Assembly: GCA_035513295.1 (NCBI GenBank)
Contig: DATKCH010000001.1
Coordinates: 21,075 to 85,074, forward strand
DNA: 64,000 nt
From: DATHRK01 sp035513295
GTDB lineage: Bacteria; Gemmatimonadota; Gemmatimonadetes; Longimicrobiales; RSA9
Direction of reading: 5' to 3'
The translations under genes and the position numbers were made by a program. This document shows positions 8,105-16,783 of this stretch, one piece after another. Each line of letters opens with the position of its first letter. Position 1 is the stretch's first letter. Below the pieces are notes generated by a model that saw nothing but the letters and a program-made list of their open reading frames with translations, was not told the origin of the DNA and did no database searches.

Positions 8105-9339
8105 GCGCCACGCTGATCGTCGTGCTGGTGGTCATCGGCGCGTACCTGGCGGCGCACGTCGCGTTCGAGTGGCTGGCGCGCCGATTCATGGTGGTCTCGG
8201 GGGCCGAATACCTGCTGCTGGGCGTCCTTCTGGGACCCGAGGTGACCGGGCTGATCAGCCCGCGTACGGTGGGGGGCTTCGCGCCCCTGATGATGCTCGC
8301 CCTGGGCTGGATCGGGGCGGTCATCGGGGCGCAGTTCTTCATACCCGCGCTGGTCCGCATTCGTGGCATGCTTTTCCAGGTCGCGTTCACCGAGGCCGTG
8401 CTCTCGTTGGTCCTCGTATCGACGATCATGGGGGCGATTCTTCTGTGGTTGTTTCCCCTGACGCCGGGGGCCGCGGTGGTGCCGGCGGTGGCGTTGGGGG
8501 CGATCGCGACGGCGTCGGCGCCCTCGGGGATCGCAGTCGTCTCGCAGAGCCTGGGTCGGCGCGGTCGGGTGGTGCAGCAGCTCGAGGTGGCCACGGCCGT
8601 GGACGCGGCGGTGGCGATCGTCGCGTTCGGTCTGCTGCTCAGCATCGTCCACGTGACTCCGGACGTGGTGCCCCGGGCCCCGACGGCCACCGAGTGGGCG
8701 GTGATCGGTGTCGGGATCGGCGTGGTGGGCGGCGCGCTTTTCCACCTGTTCCTGTGGGGCGAGCGGCAAATCGACCGCCTGTTCATAGCCCTGGCCGGCG
8801 CCATCATCCTGGCGAGCGGCGCGGCGGCGTACCTGGGGCTTTCCCCGCTCCTGCCGACGATGCTCATCGGGGCGATCCTGGTGAACACGTCGAGCAATCG
8901 TGGGGAGATCAAGGAGGTCCTCGGTCGGGTGGAGCGGCCGCTGTACTTCGTGCTCCTGATCTTCGCGGGCGCGGCGTGGCAACCGGAGGTGGCCGGGTGG
9001 GTCCTGCCCGTGCTGTTGTTCCTGGTGGTGCGTCTGCTCACCAAGCTCAGCGCCGCGTGGGTGGCCGCGGCGGCGTGCGGCGCGCTGGGCGAACTCGGCG
9101 CGGGTTGGGGCCGAGCGCTGCTGGGGCAGGGCGGACTCGCCGTCGCAATCGCGCTGAACTATCGGCTTCACGAGGATGCACTCTACGCCGACATCGTATT
9201 CACCGCCGGGCTCCTCTCGGTCCTCCTGACGGACCTTCTCTCCGCCCGCGCGGCCGGCGCTGTCCTGCTACCGCGGCTCCGTCGCAACCCACCCGTGACG
9301 AGCACGGGCTTGTCCTCCCTGGAAGGGGAGGGGGACTGA
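8101..9339 (+). CDS. Cation:proton antiporter (CPA-type), 412 residues
   Basis: A membrane protein with about 12 predicted helices, related to the sodium/proton and potassium/proton exchangers. It opens with a hydrophobic helix and an EYLLLGVLLGPEVTGLI segment typical of the CPA first helices, and has ATAVDAAVAIVAF, whose aspartate sits where the ion-binding acid of CPA2 proteins is found. There is no C-terminal RCK/TrkA-N domain. Its ATG overlaps the nhaA stop (ATGA), so translation is coupled, and the next antiporter begins 1 nt after its stop. Ion specificity cannot be told from sequence. Confidence 0.8.
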   Translation: MSATLIVVLVVIGAYLAAHVAFEWLARRFMVVSGAEYLLLGVLLGPEVTGLISPRTVGGFAPLMMLALGWIGAVIGAQFFIPALVRIRGMLFQVAFTEAVLSLVLVSTIMGAILLWLFPLTPGAAVVPAVALGAIATASAPSGIAVVSQSLGRRGRVVQQLEVATAVDAAVAIVAFGLLLSIVHVTPDVVPRAPTATEWAVIGVGIGVVGGALFHLFLWGERQIDRLFIALAGAIILASGAAAYLGLSPLLPTMLIGAILVNTSSNRGEIKEVLGRVERPLYFVLLIFAGAAWQPEVAGWVLPVLLFLVVRLLTKLSAAWVAAAACGALGELGAGWGRALLGQGGLAVAIALNYRLHEDALYADIVFTAGLLSVLLTDLLSARAAGAVLLPRLRRNPPVTSTGLSSLEGEGD

Positions 9340-9340
9340 A

Positions 9341-10615
9341 GTGCGACGTCTCCTCATCCTGGGCCTCCTCTTTGGCGGGATGGTCCTCATCCTCCCCCTG
9401 GCCTCGGGAGGCCAGGGCAGCCGCACCCTCCTCACGTTCGGCTTCCTCATCCTCGCCGCTTACACGGTGGGCGAGATCGCGGCCTCGTTGGGCCTCCCCA
9501 AGATCGTGGGCTACCTCGTGGCCGGCGTCCTCTTCGGCCCCTCCGTGCTGGCTACGGTCAGGCCGGAGGGCGTCGCCCGTCTCGCGCCCGTCAGCGACCT
9601 CGCGATCGCGCTGATCGCGTTCCTCGCGGGCGCCGAGCTGAAATGGGACGAGGTGAGGGAGCGCGGCGTGCTGCTGCTTCGGATCATGACCGCGGAGCTG
9701 GCGATCACGTTCATCGCGCTGGCCGCCACCGTCTGGTTCCTCCAGGACGCGCTGCCGTTTCTCCGGGACGCCCCGCCGGCGAGCGTCGCCGCCGCGGCCA
9801 TCCTGTTCGCCGCCATCGCCATAGTCCACTCGCCGGCGGTGACCATGGCGCTGCTCACCGAGACCGGTGCCCGAGGTCCCGTGGCCAAGACCACGTTGGG
9901 CGTGGTCCTCCTCGCGGACGTGGCCGTGGTCCTGTTCTTCAGCGCGGCCATGGCCGTCGCGCGGGCGATCGCACCCCCGGAGGGCGTGGTCGCCACCGCG
10001 TCGGTCGGCCTCATCATCTGGGAGATCCTCGGTGCACTGGTCGTGGGGGGGCTGCTCGGGGTGGCCGTCGCGGCCTACCTTCGCTTCGTGGGCCGCGAGC
10101 TGCTGCTGTTCGCCGTCCTCGTCGCCTTCTTCGGGTTGGAGATCGCCCGTCTCGCCCATGTAGAGGTGCTCCTCACCCTCCTCATGGCCGGATTCATCAC
10201 CGAGAACGTCTCCCCGCACGGCGACGACCTGCGCGAGGCCCTGGAGCGGTCCGCAGCGCCCATCTTCGTCGTGTTCTTCGCGCTCTCCGGCGCGAAGATC
10301 CACCTGCCCGACATCATCCCCCTTCTCCCGCTCGTGGTGCCGATCGCCGCCGTGCGAGCCGGCGCCATCTGGGCGGGCACGCGCCTGGGCGCCCGGTGGG
10401 GCGGCGCCGAGCCCGCCGAGCGCCGCCTGGTGTGGATGGGGCTGGTATCCCAGGCGGGCGTCGCCATCGGCCTCGCTGCGATCGTAGCCGAGGCGTACGG
10501 CGCTCTCGGGGAGCAGATTCGGAATCTGCTGCTCGCCCTGATCGCCGTGAACGAGACCATCGGCCCGATCCTGTTCCGCCGCGCCCTCGCCCGCGGCGGC
10601 GAGGCCGAAGCCTGA
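9341..10615 (+). CDS. Kef-type cation:proton antiporter (CPA2), 424 residues
   Basis: It resembles the membrane part of Kef/NapA antiporters: an N-terminal signal-like helix, GEIAASLGLPKIVGYLVAG followed by LFGPSVL (the classical CPA2 start), LAIALIAFLAGAEL, and TLGVVLLADVAVVLFF with the aspartate of the ion site. The cytosolic regulatory RCK domain of Kef channels is missing. The GTG start at 9341 is 1 nt after the preceding antiporter's stop, so the three antiporter genes are one operon. It shares its general architecture with the gene before it but is clearly diverged, so they may form paralogues or a hetero-complex; the latter is a guess. Confidence 0.85.
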   Translation: MRRLLILGLLFGGMVLILPLASGGQGSRTLLTFGFLILAAYTVGEIAASLGLPKIVGYLVAGVLFGPSVLATVRPEGVARLAPVSDLAIALIAFLAGAELKWDEVRERGVLLLRIMTAELAITFIALAATVWFLQDALPFLRDAPPASVAAAAILFAAIAIVHSPAVTMALLTETGARGPVAKTTLGVVLLADVAVVLFFSAAMAVARAIAPPEGVVATASVGLIIWEILGALVVGGLLGVAVAAYLRFVGRELLLFAVLVAFFGLEIARLAHVEVLLTLLMAGFITENVSPHGDDLREALERSAAPIFVVFFALSGAKIHLPDIIPLLPLVVPIAAVRAGAIWAGTRLGARWGGAEPAERRLVWMGLVSQAGVAIGLAAIVAEAYGALGEQIRNLLLALIAVNETIGPILFRRALARGGEAEA

Positions 10616-10660
10616 AGGCGCCGCGGGCGCGGAACGGGCGCGTGACGACGATCCCTTGGC

Positions 10661-10666
10661 TATATT
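10661..10666 (+). promoter_or_regulatory. Weak -10 box (TATATT) before the metal ATPase
   Basis: TATATT is a good -10 match in an otherwise GC-rich 138-nt gap and lies about 90 nt before the ATPase start. No convincing -35 box sits at the right distance: TGACG at 10643 is too close. The ATPase could instead be read from the antiporter operon. Confidence 0.3.
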
Positions 10667-10753
10667 CGGCGTTCGGGAAAGACTCCACGGTGCCCCGCCG
10701 AGCCTCCGAGGTCGATGCCGCTCTCGGATCCGAAGCGCGGCGGAGGGATGTTC

Positions 10754-12664
10754 ATGACCCGCCTCCGACTCGAAGCAGCCTCCGTCGTGCTCGCGTTCGC
10801 CGGCATGATCGGGGGGCTCATCGCCGAGCGAGCGGGCGCCGAGGGAGTCGGCGTGGCGGCGTACGCCGTGGCCTACGCCGCCGGCGGCTGGGCGGGCGCC
10901 CGCGGGGCTTTCCGGACGCTGGTTCGCGGCCACGTCCACATCGACCTCCTGATGATCCTGGCCGCGCTGGGCGCGCTGGTCATCGGAGCGCCCTTCGAGG
11001 GGGCCATGCTGCTGTTCCTGTTCTCCCTCTCCAACGTCCTCCAGACCATCGCGATCGGGCGTTCCCGCAAGGCCATCGAGGCGCTGATGGAACTGCGCCC
11101 GGAAACCGCGCGCGTGCGGCGCGGGGAGGAGTGGGTGCCGATCCCGGTGGAGTCGGCGGTCGTCGGCGACGTGTTCCTGGTCACCCCGGGGGACCGGCTA
11201 CCGCTGGACGGGGACGTGCTGCGGGGCGCCGGCGAAGTGGACGAGGCGTCGCTGACCGGAGAGTCCATCCCGGTGGACAAGATGCCGGGCGACATGGTCT
11301 TCGGAGGCACCATCAACGGCAGCGGGGCCCTCGAGGTGCGCGTGACCCGACTCGCCGGCGAGAGCGCCATCGCGCGCCTGATCCGACTCGTGGAGGAAGC
11401 GCAGGGCCAGAAGGCCGAGACGCAGCGTATCATCGACCGCTACGAGGAGCCGTACGCGCTCGGCGTGATCGCGCTCACCGTCGCCGCGGTCGTCGTGCCG
11501 ACGCTGCTATTCGGCGCCGAGTTCCGGCCGTCCTTCTACCGCGCGATGACGCTGATGGTGGCGGCGAGCCCGTGCGCGCTGGTGATCTCCACGCCCGCCG
11601 CCGTGCTCAGCGCCATCGCGGCCGCGGCGCGCTTCGGCGTGCTCTTCAAGGGGGGCGTGTTCGTGGAGGCGATGGGCGCGGTGCGCGCGATCGCGTTCGA
11701 CAAGACGGGCACCCTCACGCTCGGCCGGTCCCGCCTGACCGACATCGTCTCCCTGCGGGACGACCTGGATGAACGGCGCCTGCTGACGCTGGCGGCCGCC
11801 GTCCAGACCCACAGCGAGCACCACCTCGGGGACGCTACGCTGCGCGCGGCGCGTGAGGCGGGCGTGGAGATCCCCCCCGTGTGGGACTTCGAGGCGACGG
11901 CGGGACGGGGCGTGGCCGGGACCGTCGACGGTGCGCGCATCCTCGTCGGCAACGCGCGCCTGTTCGAGAACCGCAACGGCGGCTCACCGCCCTCGAGCCC
12001 ATGGGCCCGCGCGGAATCGGGCGCCCACGGCTTCCGGGAGCGCGGGCGCACGTCGGTGATCGTCGCGGGTGAGGACGGCCAGGGATCGACGGTGCCGCTC
12101 GGGATCATGGCGTTCGCCGACGAGGTCCGGCCGGCGGCAGCCCGCGTGATCACGGCTCTGCGCGATCTCGGCGTGGAGCACATGGCCATGATCACCGGCG
12201 ACAATCGCGTGGTCGCCGACGCGGTGGCCCGGAGCGTGGGCCTGGAGGAGTCGCACGCCGAAATCCTGCCGGAGCGGAAGGTGGAGCTGGTGCGCGAGCT
12301 GCGGGAGCGGTTCGGCAGCGTGGCCTACGTCGGCGACGGCGTGAACGACGCCCCCGCGCTGGCCGCCGCGAACGTTGGCATCGCGATGGGGGGGGCTGGC
12401 ACCGACGTGGCCCTGGAGACAGCGGACGTGGTGCTCATGGCCGACGACCTCAACAAGCTCGCCTTCGCGGTGGCCCTCGGCCGGCGGACCAGGCGGGTGC
12501 TGATCGCCAACCTGACGTTCGCGCTCGGCATCATCGTGGTGATGATCGGCTTCATCCTGACCGTCGGGTTGCCCTTGCCGCTGGCCGTGGTGGGACACGA
12601 AGGCAGTACGGTCCTGGTGTCACTGAACGGTCTCAGACTGCTGGGTACGCGGCCGGAGTCCTGA
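10754..12664 (+). CDS. P1B-4-type heavy-metal ATPase
   Basis: A 636-residue P-type ATPase that exports a transition metal. It has TGES (actuator domain), DKTGT with the phosphorylated Asp316, the GDGVNDAPAL hinge, and in helix 6 the SPC motif at 272-274 rather than the CPC of copper and zinc pumps. HEGST near the C-terminus (His615) completes the P1B-4 signature associated with Co2+ and related metals. It has no N-terminal HMA domain, as is common in this subgroup. The start is taken at 10754, 7 nt after GGAGGG; two in-frame ATGs lie just upstream. The substrate (Co, Zn or Fe) is an inference. Confidence 0.88.
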   Translation: MTRLRLEAASVVLAFAGMIGGLIAERAGAEGVGVAAYAVAYAAGGWAGARGAFRTLVRGHVHIDLLMILAALGALVIGAPFEGAMLLFLFSLSNVLQTIAIGRSRKAIEALMELRPETARVRRGEEWVPIPVESAVVGDVFLVTPGDRLPLDGDVLRGAGEVDEASLTGESIPVDKMPGDMVFGGTINGSGALEVRVTRLAGESAIARLIRLVEEAQGQKAETQRIIDRYEEPYALGVIALTVAAVVVPTLLFGAEFRPSFYRAMTLMVAASPCALVISTPAAVLSAIAAAARFGVLFKGGVFVEAMGAVRAIAFDKTGTLTLGRSRLTDIVSLRDDLDERRLLTLAAAVQTHSEHHLGDATLRAAREAGVEIPPVWDFEATAGRGVAGTVDGARILVGNARLFENRNGGSPPSSPWARAESGAHGFRERGRTSVIVAGEDGQGSTVPLGIMAFADEVRPAAARVITALRDLGVEHMAMITGDNRVVADAVARSVGLEESHAEILPERKVELVRELRERFGSVAYVGDGVNDAPALAAANVGIAMGGAGTDVALETADVVLMADDLNKLAFAVALGRRTRRVLIANLTFALGIIVVMIGFILTVGLPLPLAVVGHEGSTVLVSLNGLRLLGTRPES

Positions 12665-12735
12665 GCGCACCGAAGGGCGCCCTCGGACGCGCCGCGCGGC
12701 GAGCGGGACGCCCTCTCGACGCCCCGCTCACCGGT

Positions 12736-13230
12736 TCAGGGCGCGCCGACCCCTCCCGTCCGGCGTGCGCCCTTCCGCTTCAACTCCCGCAGTGGAGACC
12801 CGGCGTCCACCGAGGCCTCCACTGCCCCCGGCCCGGCGCGCTCCGCCGCGAGCTCCTCGGCGTGCTCCACGTTGCGCCGGACCGAGGCCCCGGACAGGGC
12901 GCCCTCCCCCGCCGTATCCGGGTCCATCAGCGTCGCGCTCAGGGCGCGGAAGTCCTGCGTGATGCCGACCTCGTCGTGTCGGGGCGCGTAGGCCTGCAGC
13001 GTGCCCACGAACGCGACCGTCAGGATCACCGCGAACGCCGTCGCGGGCGTCCGGAACCGCAAGCTGATCCACTCGATCGTCGCGCCGAACGCGAACCCCG
13101 CGGCGGCCGCGGCGCCCACCTGCGGACCCGGAACCCCGAAGTGCCAGGCCGAAGCGCCGGCGCCGGCGCCGAACACGAGTCCCGTGATCGTGCCGAATCG
13201 TAGCCAATCCATGACCGCGTTGCGTCGCAT
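12736..13230 (-). CDS. Small membrane protein of unknown function
   Basis: A 164-residue protein I do not recognise. Residues 1-90 hold about three hydrophobic segments rich in Ala and Gly (for example FGTITGLVFGAGAGASAWHF), followed by a charged, probably cytosolic tail with ELAAERAGPG and PLRELKRKGARR. GGGAG precedes the ATG by 9 nt. It is convergent with the metal ATPase and shares no operon with it. No family motif is visible, so the function is open. Confidence 0.65.
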   Translation of the reverse strand: MRRNAVMDWLRFGTITGLVFGAGAGASAWHFGVPGPQVGAAAAAGFAFGATIEWISLRFRTPATAFAVILTVAFVGTLQAYAPRHDEVGITQDFRALSATLMDPDTAGEGALSGASVRRNVEHAEELAAERAGPGAVEASVDAGSPLRELKRKGARRTGGVGAP

Positions 13231-13366
13231 TTCGTGTATCTCCCGCCGAAGAGCGGTGGGGTGATTTCGCTCGTCGGTTGCCGGGATGTAGAGCCAGAGA
13301 CGTGCCGCACTCGCCGGATACGGCTCAGATGTCCGTAATCGATGTTATTCAAGGGAGATAGGAGAC

Positions 13367-13387
13367 TTTCCACAGTACTGTGGGAAA
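13367..13387. promoter_or_regulatory. Near-perfect palindrome, candidate operator
   Basis: The 21-bp element has arms TTTCC-ACAGT and ACTGT-GGAAA with one unpaired extra G. It lies about 140 bp upstream of the small membrane protein gene and downstream of the LOG remnant, in the only AT-richer stretch of that gap. Its size suits a dimeric repressor. Confidence 0.35.
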
Positions 13388-13501
13388 CCCGGGGCGGGGC
13401 GCAGGCGCCGGCGGAAGGCGTGGGGCGCTTGCACTTTGCGATACGCTGCTTCGCACCGCGCCGCGCGAGGGCGCCACAATCGACCGTCCAGGACCGCGCT
13501 C

Positions 13502-13862
13502 CTAAAGCCGGGCCGACGAAACCTCAGCCGTCCGGAGCGGGATTCCAGCGGTCGACAGGGTGTCCACGGCGCTGGCGGGATCGCCGATCCGATAGTCGTC
13601 GAGGATCGGGCGTTCGGGCGTGTAGAGGGCGGCGGGATAGGGTTCGAAGACGCAGTCGGCGAACACGGCGGTGGGGAACAGCACCGCCCTGCCGGCCAGC
13701 ACGACCGCGCACCGGACGTCGGTGACCGCCAGGTCCGAACGCGAAAGGTCGCAGGTCCAGCCCATGGAGGACCGCGTAGGTCAGGTCGCCCCCGGAGTCG
13801 AGGTGGGCGCGCAGCCTCGCCGGATCGTCGAACTCGCGCGTGGTCCGGAGGGGCGTCGTCAC
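13502..13862 (-). pseudogene. Frameshifted remnant of a LOG-family nucleotide-binding gene
   Basis: The GTG start overlaps the stop of the BTAD regulator (GTGA). The first frame reads REFDDPARLRAHLDSGGDL and then LHGLDL, which looks like the N-terminal segment of LOG-related (TIGR00730-like) proteins. The similarity then jumps to the next frame: SRSDLAVTDVRCAVVLAGR, EPYPAALYTPERP, DDYRIGDPASAVDTL. One extra base near 13735 to 13745 explains the shift. After DTL the sequence loses similarity and stops, and the Rossmann core with its glycine-rich phosphate loop is absent. So the gene is both frameshifted and truncated. The family assignment comes from recalled motif spacing and needs a profile search. 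Confidence 0.55.
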
Positions 13863-16759
13863 GGCCCGTCGTCCACCAGGCGCGCCAGACGTCGTCGCGC
13901 CGCGGCTACGGTGGGCTGGAGAACGGGCTCCGCGTCGGACCAGAGGCTCACGAAGCGTCGGTAGTGGCCGGCGGCGGCTGCACGGTCCCCTTCGGCCTCC
14001 AGGATCTGCGCGATGCGCAGGTGCGCGGGCGCGGCGTAGAGGAGCTCGTAGCCGTCCGTCAGGCTGCGCAGCCAGCGCAGCGCCTCCTCGCTGTCGGCTT
14101 CCTCGAGCGCGATCATGGCGCGCAGCCAGCGGTCCGGCGACCGGGCGAAGAAGGGAGAGATCATTACGCGCTCCGTCGGCGTCCGGGGCAGGGGGCCGCC
14201 CAGGTGGTGGGCCGCCGTAGCACGATCTCCGGCCGCCGCGGCGGCGTGCGCGCGTACGCTTTCGGCGAGCGCCCGGCCGAGCGCCGCGGCCTCGTCCGAC
14301 CGGCCCAGGCCGTCCAGCGCCCGGGCGTAGCCGGCGGCCGCCGGGGCGTCCCCCAGGCGGACGGACAGGAGCCCGAGCAGGTACAGGCGGAGGTGCCGGT
14401 GCGCGTCGGCGTGCGCGCCCAGGAAGAAGCCGATGTTCGGCGATCGGGCGCCGGGATCCCAGCTCTCGAGGTCGCCACGCAGGGACTCGAGGAGTGCGGT
14501 GTCGGCGGGCGCTTCGGGCAGTAGCGCGAACAGCGCGGCGAACTCGCGCGTCCAATCGGGCTCGGCCGCGGCCGCGGCGTCCAGGTGCGCGCGCGCCGCC
14601 GCGGGCCGGCCGCGCGCGGCGTCGATCGCGGCCCGGAGGACGCGCCCGGCGGCCGCGAGCTCCGGCGTGTCGAGCGGCGGATCCGCCAGCGCGCCCAACT
14701 CGGCCGCCGCCTCCAGGTCCCCCAGGTTGGCGGCCAGCCGGCCGAGCGCTACCCCGTAGGTGATGGGGTCGCCCGAGCCGAGGATCTCCCGCACGCGCCC
14801 GCGCTCGGTCTCGTCGCCCCACGCCGCCGCCCTGACGGCACGCCACGCGACCGCCTGATCGCTCGTGGAATCGACCAGTGCGTAGAGAGAGTCGAACGTC
14901 GCGTGGTCGCCCTCGGCGGCAGCGAACTCGAGCAGGTGGAAGCGCGCCTCGCCGACGCCGGGATCGATCGCGACCGCGCGCCGGAAGGGCTCGCGGGCCT
15001 CGTTCGCCGGCCGCCCGCGCAGCGGATTGTAGTGGACCAGCGCCTCCCCGAGCCCGGCCCACGCTTCGGGGTCGTGGGGCGCCAGCGCGACCAGCGCCTC
15101 GTACGCCCGCTCGGCGCGGTCCGCGTCGCCTTCCAGGAACGCCGCCCAGGCATCGACCAGACCCCGCTCCCGCGCCGGGAGCCGCTCCGCGTGCCGCTGC
15201 GCAGCGCGGATCGCCACCCGCGCCCGCTGGAAGTCGAACGCCCACTGCGACGCGGCCGAGAGCCGGTAGTGCGCCAGCGCGTACGCCGGATCGTCGTCCA
15301 CGGCGCGCTGGAAGGCCTCGATGGCGTCCCAGTACCTGGTGGCCCGGAACGCCTCGGCGCCCTCCTGGAAGGCACGGAACGCCGAGAGCGAGGAGGTGCT
15401 GCGCGCCGCCACGCCGCTCAGCGGGTCGGCTCCGCGAGCGGCCAGCAGCTGCGTCGCGATGCCGTCGACCAGCGCGAAGAGCGAATCGGTCGGTGCCTCG
15501 CCGGACGCGCTCGCGCTCGTACCGCTAGCGCTCCCGTCCACGAGCCGGGCTTCGATCCGGAGACGGTCCCCGGTCGCGACGACCGACCCCTCGATCCTAG
15601 CCGGCGCGCCGAAGCGCGCGGCCAGGTCGGCGGGCGTGAGGTCGGGACGCCGGGCGGCGAGGGAAAGCACAGCCCGGGAATCGACGACGCTCAGGCCGCC
15701 GGCGCCGTCCAGCGCGGGGGCGAGCAGCGTGGGAACTCCCTGGGCCAGGAAGGCCGCGTCCTCGGGGTCGCCGGGCACGCGAAAGGGGGGGATGACGAGC
15801 GCCACTCCGGGTCCGGCCGCCGCGGCGCGCATCAACCGGTCGCTGTCGGCTCGCCACCAGAGCGCCAGCGCCGCCAACGCGAGCAATACGGCGGCGGACG
15901 GGAAAGCAGGAAAGCGGCGGCGCCGCCGCCGGCCGCCGTCGCCGGCGATCGAGGCGGAGCTCCGAACCGGCGTGGGCGACGCCCCGGCAGGGGCCGGCGC
16001 ATCCGCGGGCCGCGCCTCCGCCGGGCTCACGGGCAGGCCCACCGGTCTGGGGTCATCCCGCAGCCGCTCGGCGAACGCGGCCACTTCGGGGTCGGGCTCG
16101 GCGTCCAGTTCCTCGCGTAGCAGCGCCGCGTGGATCTGCGCGTGTCGGATCGCCTCCGCCCGTTTCCCCGCGGCCTCGAGCGCACCCATCAGCCCCAGCG
16201 CGACGCTGGCGTCGAAGTGGTCGTGCGCCGCGAGGCGCCGCCACCACTCCGCGGCGCGCGGGGCATCTGCCGCCTCCTGCGAGGAGCGAGCCAGCGTCCG
16301 CAGCGCCGCCCCGTAAGCGCGCGCGAGTTCCGCCCGCTCGCCGTCCGCCCACTTCTCGAAATCCGACGCGTCGTCGACGTAGAAGCCGTCCAGGAACGGG
16401 CCCCCGTACGCCTCCACCGCCGTCTCCAGGTCGCCGCGCTCGAGCGCCGAGACGAAGTCGTCCAGGTCGCTCGGGAGCGCCGACGGGTCCAGGCGCAAGT
16501 CGTCGCCGGGGGTGTGCACGACGGCCTCCCCCAACTCCTTGCGCACGACGTACAGCGCCTCGGACAGGAGACGCCGGGCGCGGTCATCGTCGTGCTCGGG
16601 CCAGAGCAGGCCGACGATCCGATCCCGACTCACGACACCACCTCGCTGCGCGGCGAGGATCGCCAGGAACGCCAGTCGCCGCCGCTGCGCGGCGCGTCCG
16701 CGGACGGGCCCGTCGGGCCCGGTCAGGGCAGCGCTCCCGAGTAGCGTCAGTCGGATCAA
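13859..16759 (-). CDS. Membrane-anchored BTAD/TPR transcriptional regulator (AfsR/SARP-like)
   Basis: A 966-residue regulator. Residues 1-95 form an OmpR-like winged helix (VVSRDRIVGLLWPEHDDDRA, ARRLLSEALYVVRKEL) and 100-240 a bacterial activator (BTAD) domain, as in AfsR/SARP proteins. One hydrophobic helix (AAVLLALAALALWW) follows at about 290-305, so the DNA-binding half is cytosolic and the rest periplasmic. The outer part has a TolB/FlgO-like segment (VALVIPPFRVPGDPEDAAFL) and a long TPR solenoid. It starts 24 nt after the histidine kinase stop, so the two are one operon. This design resembles ToxR/CadC: a membrane-bound regulator that reads the periplasm. What it senses is unknown. Confidence 0.85.
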   Translation of the reverse strand: MIRLTLLGSAALTGPDGPVRGRAAQRRRLAFLAILAAQRGGVVSRDRIVGLLWPEHDDDRARRLLSEALYVVRKELGEAVVHTPGDDLRLDPSALPSDLDDFVSALERGDLETAVEAYGGPFLDGFYVDDASDFEKWADGERAELARAYGAALRTLARSSQEAADAPRAAEWWRRLAAHDHFDASVALGLMGALEAAGKRAEAIRHAQIHAALLREELDAEPDPEVAAFAERLRDDPRPVGLPVSPAEARPADAPAPAGASPTPVRSSASIAGDGGRRRRRRFPAFPSAAVLLALAALALWWRADSDRLMRAAAAGPGVALVIPPFRVPGDPEDAAFLAQGVPTLLAPALDGAGGLSVVDSRAVLSLAARRPDLTPADLAARFGAPARIEGSVVATGDRLRIEARLVDGSASGTSASASGEAPTDSLFALVDGIATQLLAARGADPLSGVAARSTSSLSAFRAFQEGAEAFRATRYWDAIEAFQRAVDDDPAYALAHYRLSAASQWAFDFQRARVAIRAAQRHAERLPARERGLVDAWAAFLEGDADRAERAYEALVALAPHDPEAWAGLGEALVHYNPLRGRPANEAREPFRRAVAIDPGVGEARFHLLEFAAAEGDHATFDSLYALVDSTSDQAVAWRAVRAAAWGDETERGRVREILGSGDPITYGVALGRLAANLGDLEAAAELGALADPPLDTPELAAAGRVLRAAIDAARGRPAAARAHLDAAAAAEPDWTREFAALFALLPEAPADTALLESLRGDLESWDPGARSPNIGFFLGAHADAHRHLRLYLLGLLSVRLGDAPAAAGYARALDGLGRSDEAAALGRALAESVRAHAAAAAGDRATAAHHLGGPLPRTPTERVMISPFFARSPDRWLRAMIALEEADSEEALRWLRSLTDGYELLYAAPAHLRIAQILEAEGDRAAAAGHYRRFVSLWSDAEPVLQPTVAAARRRLARLVDDGP

Positions 16760-16783
16760 ATGGTCATGCCGGTGGGGAGATGC

